Shown one piece after another: positions 42,404-49,007 of a stretch of DNA of 64,000 nt. The position numbers and the translations under genes are program-made. This DNA is from Megasphaera sp. AM44-1BH (GTDB taxonomy: Bacteria; Bacillota; Negativicutes; Veillonellales; Megasphaeraceae). Under the pieces are notes generated by a model, which saw only the letters and a list, made by a program, of their open reading frames with translations, was not told the DNA's origin and made no database searches. The stretch is from contig NZ_QSFA01000013.1 of NCBI RefSeq assembly GCF_003467125.1, positions 28,245 through 92,244 on the forward strand, given 5' to 3'. Position 1 is the first letter of the stretch. Every line of letters begins with the position of its first letter.

Positions 42404-43418
42404 AAATATCCTGATTATCAAAATGAGTTCTCTCGGTGATGTGCTTCATGCTCTGCCGACACTGTATGCACTGCGCGAAAACTGTCCGCAGGCCCGCATT
42501 GTTTGGGCGGTTCATGAGAATTTTTCGACTGTTCTTCCGGGGAAGCCTTATATTGATGAAGTTATTTATATTGACAAAAAGAAGCTGAAAAGCTTCTCTT
42601 ATCTGCGATCATTACGGAAAACGCTGCATGCGTATCATTTTGACTTATGCCTGGACCTGCAGGGATTGGCAAAAAGTGCCATTGTGGCCTGGTGCAGCGG
42701 AGCCAGAGAAAAATATGGCTATTGGGAAATGCGGGAAGGCAGTTTCCTGGTCAGTAAGGGACTGACCGGCACTCATCAGTATGATCATGTCATTGAACGG
42801 TATCTGGATACGGTCCGGGCCCTGGGAGGAAGAGTGGATTCGATTGAATTCCCTCTTCCGTCAATCGAAAAAGAACAACGTATTATGAGGGAGAGGTTTG
42901 CGTCTTCCGGCCTTACCGGTCCGTATATAGCCGTTGTTCCAGGTGCCCGCTGGTCTGTCAAGGAGTGGCCGTTGCCATATTGGACGGAATTTTTGCGGCG
43001 TGTCACCGCTTCTGGCATGGCAGCGGTTATTCTCGGAAGTACGGATGATGTGCCGAAAGGACAACTCATTTCCCGTGATACCGGAGCGGGAATATATGAC
43101 TTTACGGGGAAGACGAGTCTCAGAGAACTGATGGCTGCTATTTCATTGTCCCGTATATATATCAGTGCTGATACGGGTCCGCTCCATATAGCCAATGCCC
43201 TGAAGAAAGAATTGATAGCTTTATTTGGTCCCACCTGCCCGGATCGGACCGGCCCTTACGGAGGACCTGATAGTTCATATATACATATGATTATTTCGCC
43301 GACGTCAAAAGCGACCCAGGATCACCCACTCGTCAATGATCCGGAATGTATGTCCCAGATCACGGTGGACAGAGTCTGGCGTGTGTATGAACAGGTGATA
43401 AGGAAGGTGAATAGATGA
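42390..43418 (+). CDS. waaC: LPS heptosyltransferase I-like (GT9)
   Basis: This 342-residue glycosyltransferase family 9 enzyme begins ILIIKMSSLGDVLHALP, the heptosyltransferase signature, with DLCLDLQGLAKSA and the C-terminal ADTGPLHIANALKKELIALFGPTCPDRTGPYGG for ADP-heptose binding. It should add the first L,D-heptose to Kdo of the inner core. The WaaC assignment over WaaF rests on overall motif likeness. It overlaps gmhB by 14 bp and the next gene by 4 bp. Confidence 0.9.
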   Translation: MKNYKNILIIKMSSLGDVLHALPTLYALRENCPQARIVWAVHENFSTVLPGKPYIDEVIYIDKKKLKSFSYLRSLRKTLHAYHFDLCLDLQGLAKSAIVAWCSGAREKYGYWEMREGSFLVSKGLTGTHQYDHVIERYLDTVRALGGRVDSIEFPLPSIEKEQRIMRERFASSGLTGPYIAVVPGARWSVKEWPLPYWTEFLRRVTASGMAAVILGSTDDVPKGQLISRDTGAGIYDFTGKTSLRELMAAISLSRIYISADTGPLHIANALKKELIALFGPTCPDRTGPYGGPDSSYIHMIISPTSKATQDHPLVNDPECMSQITVDRVWRVYEQVIRKVNR

Positions 43419-44455
43419 TCAATCTTCGTCATAAAAAAATCATAGTAACATTTCTCATGCATCTCGGTGATCTGATTTTAATCACACCTTTTTTGCAGGT
43501 TTTGCGCCGTCATGCCACCGGTTCTGACATTACTCTGGTCGTTGATGAAAAACTGGCTGATGTGGTACGCTATAATCCCAATATTGATCACCTTGTGACG
43601 GTAGATAAAAAAGGAAAAGACAATTCTGTCGGTGCACTCTGGCATATCGGACGGACGTTGCACCGGAATCACTATGATATTCTTATCAACCTGCATCCGA
43701 ACGAACGGACCAGCTTTCTGGCTTTTGCCATACATGCCAGAGAATTTGACGGCATGAGTCATTTCTTGTTCCGCCCATTTATGAACCGGTATACGCGGCT
43801 CGACAGGACCCATTTACATGCAGCGGATATGTACATCAACGTGTTGGAACAAATGGGGATAGAGGACAGGCGCAATGATGGACTGCAATTCATTACCTGC
43901 CCGGCATGGGAACAGGCTGCCGATGAGTTTTATACTGCCCAGGGAGTTGGAATAGAGGATAGACTCATCGGTTTTAATATCGGCAGCGCTGTCCCACAAA
44001 AACGATGGCCGCCACGACGGTTTGCTTCTGTTGCCGATTATTTCAGTGAAAACGGCTATCGGTGTGTCTTTTTTGGCGGTTCTATGGATCTCGATATGGT
44101 AAAGGAAGCGACGGACCTGATGAAATATCCTCCAGTCATTGCGACGGGCCGGTTTTCTCTGGGAGAGCTGGCGGCAGCTGTCCGCCGTTGTTCGCTTTTT
44201 ATTACCAATGATAGTGGACCCATGCACGTTGCCGTAAGTCAGAAGGTGCCAGTCGTTGCACTATACGGACCGAGCAACCCCATGTTTTATGGTCCTTACA
44301 CGGATAAGGCCATTGTCCTCGAATCGACAGATCACTATGAAATTGGAAAAAGCATGAAAAAAATCATTAAAGAAGGAAAATATCAGGGGATTTCTGTTAT
44401 TTCAGCTGCACAGGTTATTGAAGCGGCGGAAGAACTGCTGCAGCGGTATCAGTAA
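43415..44455 (+). CDS. Glycosyltransferase family 9 protein (heptosyltransferase II-like)
   Basis: This 346-residue GT9 enzyme is related to the preceding gene: IIVTFLMHLGDLILITPFLQVL at the N-terminus, NLHPNERTS, FNIGSAVPQKRWPPRRFA and the donor-site block FITNDSGPMHVAVSQKVPVVALYGPSNPMFYGP. It probably adds the next core heptose or related sugar; acceptor and exact position (WaaF or WaaQ type) cannot be read. Last gene of the heptose operon, overlapping the upstream gene by 4 bp. Confidence 0.9.
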   Translation: MINLRHKKIIVTFLMHLGDLILITPFLQVLRRHATGSDITLVVDEKLADVVRYNPNIDHLVTVDKKGKDNSVGALWHIGRTLHRNHYDILINLHPNERTSFLAFAIHAREFDGMSHFLFRPFMNRYTRLDRTHLHAADMYINVLEQMGIEDRRNDGLQFITCPAWEQAADEFYTAQGVGIEDRLIGFNIGSAVPQKRWPPRRFASVADYFSENGYRCVFFGGSMDLDMVKEATDLMKYPPVIATGRFSLGELAAAVRRCSLFITNDSGPMHVAVSQKVPVVALYGPSNPMFYGPYTDKAIVLESTDHYEIGKSMKKIIKEGKYQGISVISAAQVIEAAEELLQRYQ

Positions 44456-44474
44456 CACAGAATGTGCAGAGTAT

Positions 44475-44503
44475 TTGAAAATGCTGTGCAACTAGCGTAT
44501 AAT
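44475..44503 (+). promoter_or_regulatory. Promoter of the outer-membrane protein gene
   Basis: TTGAAA (44475-44480), a 17-bp spacer and TATAAT (44498-44503), 44 bp before the start codon. Confidence 0.8.
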
Positions 44504-44547
44504 GTAAACCATAAAGTAAATCTACGGACTAATCGGAGGTGTGATAT

Positions 44548-45129
44548 ATGAAGAAAATAGTATTAATAAGCGCCCTTATTGCGGCTGTTTCCATAGGTTC
44601 CATTGCCTGTGCCGCCCCCAATAAAAATCCGCAGGCGGGAGATTTGAAAGCCAATGTCAATTATGGCTTTGATCAGAAAGAAGGAAGCCGTGGCGCCCAC
44701 AGTCGTTTCAGTGGCGGTGACATTACCTACACGATCAATGATAAAGTGGATTTGCAGTACGTCAATAATTATACTAAAGGTGATGACGGAGACAAACTGA
44801 ACGAACACTATTTGCAGGGAGTGTACCGTTTTAATCCCTATGTTTCTGCCTATGGCGGCATGAGCTATGTGAAAGCCGATACCTACAGGAATCAGCATTT
44901 TTATGGCTATCAGGTCGGACTGAAGGGGCAGATTCCAATTGGTGAACGTTGGCAGGGATTTGCGTCTGTAGGCGTAGGTGATGATGTCAATTCTTACTCT
45001 GTCGGGGTAGGGTATGACATTACAAAAGACTGGGATGCCCATATTATGTACCGCCGTGCCGATATAGACGTCGATAATTATGATGATACGGTGAAAGGCT
45101 GGCAGATTGGCATGGGCTATAAATTCTAG
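44548..45129 (+). CDS. Small outer-membrane beta-barrel protein
   Basis: This 193-residue precursor has a signal peptide (about 1-23, cleaved near ACA-A) and then alternating amphipathic strands rich in Tyr and Gly (QGVYRFNPYVSAYGGMSY, GYQVGLKGQIP, SVGVGYDITKDW). It ends in the C-terminal signature GMGYKF with a terminal Phe recognised by the BAM machinery. The size fits an eight-stranded barrel. The function (porin-like, adhesion or structural) is unknown. It has its own promoter and terminator, next to the LPS core operon. Confidence 0.85.
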   Translation: MKKIVLISALIAAVSIGSIACAAPNKNPQAGDLKANVNYGFDQKEGSRGAHSRFSGGDITYTINDKVDLQYVNNYTKGDDGDKLNEHYLQGVYRFNPYVSAYGGMSYVKADTYRNQHFYGYQVGLKGQIPIGERWQGFASVGVGDDVNSYSVGVGYDITKDWDAHIMYRRADIDVDNYDDTVKGWQIGMGYKF

Positions 45130-45166
45130 GCATCGCGTCTGTACATAATTCATGTTCGTTTGAGAG

Positions 45167-45195
45167 AGAGACTGTCATCGCGCAGTCTCTTTTTT
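45167..45195 (+). terminator. Terminator after the outer-membrane protein gene
   Basis: AGAGACTG (45167-45174) pairs with CAGTCTCT (45183-45190), followed by TTTTT. Confidence 0.93.
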
Positions 45196-45197
45196 CA

Positions 45198-45226
45198 TTG
45201 ACAGTGACTTTTGTGACACGTATAAT
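45198..45226 (+). promoter_or_regulatory. Perfect consensus promoter for the ncRNA
   Basis: TTGACA (45198-45203), exactly 17 bp, then TATAAT (45221-45226). With 12 of 12 matches and ideal spacing it is the strongest promoter I see in the window. Confidence 0.92.
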
Positions 45227-45232
45227 AACACA

Positions 45233-45465
45233 TGACATGTGCTGTGGTTGAAAGTCGATGTCAGTCGCAGACGAAGCGATCCACGTAAGGAATCCAAAGT
45301 GATTCTGATCATAGTGCGGCCTAGAAGTAAGACCTGCCGCAAAATGCGAGAGGGCTAGTAGTGGGGGATGATATGCATCTATGAGCGAACGTCCCAGCAG
45401 GCGAGTGTGGGGGTAAAGACCAGGTCAGACATGTCAGGGGCTGCCGCGGTGCGGCAGCCTTTTTT
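45233..45465 (+). ncRNA. Structured non-coding RNA, about 233 nt, family not recognised
   Basis: A free-standing transcription unit lies between two protein genes. After the consensus promoter, the 5' end (TGACATGT, 45233-45240) is complementary to ACATGTCA (45429-45436) just before the terminator, closing the molecule. Inside, helices include GAATC/GATTC (45290-45305), TGCGGC/GCCGCA (45315-45341) and TGGG/CCCA (45362-45396) around GATG/CATC. No convincing protein is encoded. It lacks the SRP GGAAG tetraloop domain, the RNase P P4 core and a tmRNA CCA end. A 6S-like RNA polymerase regulator is possible from size and expression, but I cannot show the 6S bubble. The downstream gene has its own promoters, so a riboswitch is less likely. 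Confidence 0.75.
45439..45465 (+). terminator. ncRNA terminator
   Basis: A 9-bp GC-rich perfect stem (GGCTGCCGC/GCGGCAGCC) with a 3-nt loop, followed by six T. Confidence 0.95.
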
Positions 45466-45488
45466 GTATAGTAACAGAGATGCGTCTA

Positions 45489-45580
45489 TTGCAGGTGTAC
45501 GGCAAAAGCTGTTACAATTTCATTACATTTATTTCAGTACGGAAAATCCGTTTGACGTTTAGAATGTCATATTGTACAAT
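45489..45580 (+). promoter_or_regulatory. Two candidate promoters for the thioesterase operon
   Basis: P1 is TTGCAG (45489-45494), 18 bp, TACAAT (45513-45518). P2 is TTGACG (45552-45557), 17 bp, TACAAT (45575-45580), 43 bp before the GTG start. P2 is the better match. Confidence 0.65.
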
Positions 45581-45622
45581 ATAAAGGTATTTATTTTCAA
45601 CAGTTTTTAGGAGGAGAGGCTT

Positions 45623-46072
45623 GTGAATAAGGCACGCATTGCAGAAATGGAAAGGGAATTACAATGCAATCCTTATGATAGATTCATGCAATTCCACGTT
45701 TTAAAAGCTGATGAAGATGATACGGAACTGGTATTTCACAATGTGGGAACAAAATGGGGAAATCCTAATGGAACGCTGTATGGCGGCGTGTTGTATTCTA
45801 TGGCTGACTCGGCGATGGAAACGGCGTGTGCCGTTGTGGGAAAGGCTGTCCTGACATTGGACCTTGCCATGAACTATCTGCGTCCGGCACTGGCGGATAC
45901 GGTCATTTGTGCCAAAACGCATATTTTGCATAATGGCCGGACAACTATGGTGGTAATCTGTGATTTTTATGATGACAGTGACCGGTATCTGGCGCACGGC
46001 AAGGGAACGTACTTTGTTACAGGTGCCTATCAGCTCCAGGCTGATAAAGGAGAAACGGCAGATGAAGGATGA
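45623..46072 (+). CDS. PaaI-type hotdog thioesterase (first of pair)
   Basis: This 149-residue hotdog-fold protein has WGNPNGTLYGGVLYSMADSAMETAC, the active-site helix of the PaaI/YbgC-like class (here GTLYGG), and NYLRPALADTVICAKTHILHNGRTT. These tetrameric enzymes hydrolyse acyl-CoA thioesters. It starts at GTG after TAGGAGGAG. Its end overlaps a second thioesterase by 11 bp and an acyl-CoA dehydrogenase gene follows, suggesting acyl-CoA or fatty-acid handling. Confidence 0.88.
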   Translation: MNKARIAEMERELQCNPYDRFMQFHVLKADEDDTELVFHNVGTKWGNPNGTLYGGVLYSMADSAMETACAVVGKAVLTLDLAMNYLRPALADTVICAKTHILHNGRTTMVVICDFYDDSDRYLAHGKGTYFVTGAYQLQADKGETADEG

Positions 46073-46505
46073 AAACACAGCAATGTCGGATATCTTGAAA
46101 AGACGGGTGTTCAATATTCACCAGGGTGTCACGCAGATTCCGTATTTCAAGAACCTTCCCTGCAAAATCAAAGATGTGGATGAAGGATGGGTCCGTGTGG
46201 CCTTCGATATCACACCGAATCTTTGTAATTATCGGGGCATAGCTGCAGGTGGTGTTCTGGCAGCTTTTTGTGATACGCTGATGGGAATGGCCAGTCGTTC
46301 ATTGGGATATCAGGTAACGACATTGGAAATTAACATGAATTACATCCGTCCTGTTCATCCAGGGCAGCAGCTTATTGGCGTTGGCCAGGTGGTTCATCAC
46401 GGCGGCAGGACCATTGTCGCGGAATGTGAGCTCATGGATGAAAATGGAAAAGTAGTGGTCAAAGGGCGTTCTTCTTTTTATATTCTGCGCAAATATGATG
46501 ATTAG
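46062..46505 (+). CDS. PaaI-type hotdog thioesterase (second of pair)
   Basis: This 147-residue hotdog protein parallels the previous gene: NYRGIAAGGVLAAFCDTLMGMA carries the active-site helix, and NMNYIRPVHPGQQLIGVGQVVHHGGRT the following strands. The two are divergent in sequence, so this is an old duplication or a heteromeric pair. The ATG at 46062 follows AAAGGAG within the end of the first gene. The acyl-CoA substrate is unknown. Confidence 0.88.
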   Translation: MKDENTAMSDILKRRVFNIHQGVTQIPYFKNLPCKIKDVDEGWVRVAFDITPNLCNYRGIAAGGVLAAFCDTLMGMASRSLGYQVTTLEINMNYIRPVHPGQQLIGVGQVVHHGGRTIVAECELMDENGKVVVKGRSSFYILRKYDD

Positions 46506-46555
46506 AGCGTCTTTTGTGCGTGAACGTATTAAAAAAATGGAAGGTTGGTATCAAT

Positions 46556-47695
46556 ATGGATTTTGCTTTTAATGAGGAACAGCAGGAAATCATCAAAGTT
46601 GTCCGTGATCTGGTGCAGAAAGAAATTGTACCGTATGCAGGAGAAATGGACGAACAGGGGAAGATGCATGAAGGCCTGCTCGAAAAACTGGCGGCACAGG
46701 GACTTCTTGGCGTAGCTATTCCGGAAGAATTTGGCGGAGCTGGTCTTGATGCTATTACGATTGCTGCTATTTATGAAGAACTGGCTAAAGGCTGTGCCGG
46801 CGTGGCAACATCTGTTGCCGCCAATGCACTGGCTTCCTATCCTGTCATCATAGCCGGCAATGACGATCAGAAAAAGCGCTATTTTGATATTATCAATGAG
46901 GACCATCTGGCTGCATTTGCCCTCACAGAACCCGGAACTGGTTCCGATGCCGGTTCTGTTTCCACCAGAGCGGTCAAAACAGAAGATGGCAGCGGGTATG
47001 TACTGAACGGGACAAAATGCTTCATTACAAATGGTGCTCTTGCTGAAGTATTTGTCGTATTTGCCAATACGCGTAAAACCCCGAGTATCCGCGGACTGAC
47101 GGCGTTTATCGTACGCAGGGGAACGCCGGGCTTTACCGTCGGGAAAGCAGAAAATAAAATGGGTATCCGTGCTTCCAATACGACCGAACTGATTTTCCAG
47201 GACTGCTTCGTGCCGGTAGAAAACCGTCTGGGACGGGAAGGTCATGGCTTCCGTATCGCTATGGAAACGCTGGATGCGGCCCGCCCGTTTGTCGGATCTA
47301 TATCTGTCGGTATTGCCGAAGCGGCATTCCGTGCCTGCAGTGAATATGCAAAGGTACGTGTACAGTTTGGAAAGCCCATTGCTTCCTTTGAAATGGTACA
47401 GGCCATGATAGCTGATATGGCTATGAAAGTCGAAGGAGCACGCCTTCTCGTTCAGCGCGCCTGCTGGATGAAAGACCAGGGTATGGAATTTTCCCGGGAA
47501 GCAGCTATCGCCAAATGTAATGCCTCGGATGTTGCCATGCAGGTAACAACTGATGCTGTGCAGGTCATGGGCGGATATGGCTATATCAAAGAATACCCTG
47601 TTGAAAAGTACATGCGTGATGCGAAAATCATGCAGATTTATGAAGGTACGAACCAAATTCAGCGATTGGTTATTGCAAATAAGACACTTTACTGA
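46556..47695 (+). CDS. Acyl-CoA dehydrogenase (short-chain/butyryl-CoA type)
   Basis: This 379-residue FAD enzyme has the standard three domains: an N-terminal helical domain (FNEEQQEIIKVVRDL), the beta domain with FALTEPGTGSDAGS and CFITNG, and the C-terminal helical domain. The catalytic Glu lies in IYEGTNQIQR near residue 364, the position of short-chain enzymes. In anaerobes this class reduces crotonyl-CoA with electron-transferring flavoprotein; no etf genes adjoin it. The ATG at 46556 follows GGAAGGTTGG. It is probably co-transcribed with the two thioesterases. Confidence 0.93.
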   Translation: MDFAFNEEQQEIIKVVRDLVQKEIVPYAGEMDEQGKMHEGLLEKLAAQGLLGVAIPEEFGGAGLDAITIAAIYEELAKGCAGVATSVAANALASYPVIIAGNDDQKKRYFDIINEDHLAAFALTEPGTGSDAGSVSTRAVKTEDGSGYVLNGTKCFITNGALAEVFVVFANTRKTPSIRGLTAFIVRRGTPGFTVGKAENKMGIRASNTTELIFQDCFVPVENRLGREGHGFRIAMETLDAARPFVGSISVGIAEAAFRACSEYAKVRVQFGKPIASFEMVQAMIADMAMKVEGARLLVQRACWMKDQGMEFSREAAIAKCNASDVAMQVTTDAVQVMGGYGYIKEYPVEKYMRDAKIMQIYEGTNQIQRLVIANKTLY

Positions 47696-47701
47696 TACAA
47701 T
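47673..47701 (+). promoter_or_regulatory. Promoter of the pheST T-box transcript
   Basis: TTGCAA (47673-47678), a 17-bp spacer and TACAAT (47696-47701), overlapping the end of the acyl-CoA dehydrogenase gene. Confidence 0.75.
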
Positions 47702-47707
47702 ATATCC

Positions 47708-47952
47708 ATGCTCGTGAGAGCGGATAAGAAAATGTGGCTATGAAAAAGAGAGTAGTACAATGATCTGGTTACAGAGAGCGGCTGCCACCGGTTGAGAGCA
47801 CCGTACCAGTTGCGCTGCGCGTTCACTTTGGAGCTTCTTGTTGAAGAGCAGTAGGCAGGACGGGTGTTCCCGTTACAGGACACAGGAGTACAAATTAGGG
47901 TGGTACCGCGAATCAGACTTTCGCCCCTTGGGGGCGGAAGTCTATTTTTTTT
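47708..47952 (+). promoter_or_regulatory. T-box riboregulator, tRNA-Phe specific
   Basis: The pheS leader has the T-box sequence AGGGTGGTACCGCG (47897-47910), which base-pairs with the tRNA acceptor end, and a stem I with a TTC triplet (47822-47824) at the expected specifier position, a phenylalanine codon. The terminator AGACTTTCGCCCC ... GGGGCGGAAGTCT (47915-47943) plus a T-run follows. Uncharged tRNA-Phe should stabilise the antiterminator and turn on pheST. T-box core and downstream genes are certain; the exact specifier is inferred from position. Confidence 0.95.
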
Positions 47953-47968
47953 GGAGGAGGAGAAATCC

Positions 47969-48994
47969 ATGATTAATGAAAAAATTGAAGCAATCAAGGC
48001 TGCGGTCAGCGAACAGATTGCCAAGAGTAAGGAACTCCAGGATGTTCAGGATATCCGTGTCAGATATTTGGGCAAAAAAGGCGAACTGACAGCCATCATG
48101 AAAGAAATGAAAAATTTGTCCAAAGAAGAACGGCCGAAAATCGGTCAGCTCGTAAATTCTGCCCGCTCAGAAATTGAAGAACATCTGAAAGCAAAAATGG
48201 AGGAAGTCAAAGAACAGGCACTGGCTGATAAAATCCAGTCTGAAAAAATAGATATTACACTCCCTGGACGCAGACCGGTCATGGGACATGAACACATCCT
48301 GCACCAGACATTGCGCGAAATGGAAGAATCATTCCTGCGCATGGGATTTTCCATTGTCACGGGCCCCGATATCGAATCGGATTATTTCAATTTCAAATGC
48401 CTGAATCTGCCTGATGACCATCCGGCCCGTGATATGCAGGACTCTATGTACGTTACGGATGATATACTTCTGCGGACCCATACATCGGGAATGGAAGCCC
48501 GCACACTGCAGGCTCATAAGCCGAATGAACCGTTCAAGATGATTGCCCCCGGTAAAGTATACCGCTGCGATTACGATGCTACTCATTCTCCGATTTTCCA
48601 TCAGATGGAAGGTATGATCGTTGATAAGAACATCCGTTTTTCTGATTTGAAGGGCATCCTGGAAGATTTTCTTCATGATATGTTCGGTGCTGACACGCGT
48701 GTCCGTTTCCGTGCCAGCTATTTCCCGTTCACAGAACCGAGCGCGGAAGTGGATATTTCCTGTGTCATGTGCGGCGGAAAAGGATGCCGGGTCTGCTCTC
48801 ATACAGGCTGGCTGGAAATCCTGGGCTGCGGCGTGACGAATTGGGAAGAGCTGCGGTTGAACGGGTACGATCCCAAACAGGTCAATGCCTTTGCTTTTGG
48901 CATGGGGGTCGAACGGATTGCTATGCTGAAATACGGTATTGATGACTTGCGGCTGTTCTACGAAAATGATATGCGGTTCTTAAACCAGTTCTAG
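47969..48994 (+). CDS. pheS: Phenylalanine-tRNA ligase alpha subunit
   Basis: The 341-residue class II catalytic subunit has an N-terminal coiled-coil that contacts tRNA (1-90), followed by motif 2 (FKMIAPGKVYRCD, THSPIFHQMEGMIVD) and motif 3 (FAFGMGVERIAMLKYGIDDLR) of the aminoacylation domain. The cysteine set CVMCGGKGCRVC is near 262-273. It forms a heterotetramer with PheT, encoded 13 bp downstream. The ATG at 47969 follows TTGGAGGAGG, directly after the T-box terminator; upstream in-frame sequence belongs to the leader RNA. Confidence 0.98.
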   Translation: MINEKIEAIKAAVSEQIAKSKELQDVQDIRVRYLGKKGELTAIMKEMKNLSKEERPKIGQLVNSARSEIEEHLKAKMEEVKEQALADKIQSEKIDITLPGRRPVMGHEHILHQTLREMEESFLRMGFSIVTGPDIESDYFNFKCLNLPDDHPARDMQDSMYVTDDILLRTHTSGMEARTLQAHKPNEPFKMIAPGKVYRCDYDATHSPIFHQMEGMIVDKNIRFSDLKGILEDFLHDMFGADTRVRFRASYFPFTEPSAEVDISCVMCGGKGCRVCSHTGWLEILGCGVTNWEELRLNGYDPKQVNAFAFGMGVERIAMLKYGIDDLRLFYENDMRFLNQF

Positions 48995-49007
48995 GAGGGT
49001 ATATACA

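Noticed and set aside
45233..45465. SRP (4.5S), tmRNA or RNase P RNA identity for the orphan RNA
   Set aside because: An ACCAGGTCAG string recalls 4.5S RNA, but the GGAAG tetraloop region is missing. There is no CCA end or tag frame for tmRNA and no P4-type core for RNase P.
45368..45562. 64-codon open frame inside and beyond the structured RNA
   Set aside because: It crosses the RNA terminator, has no ribosome site and encodes no recognisable protein.
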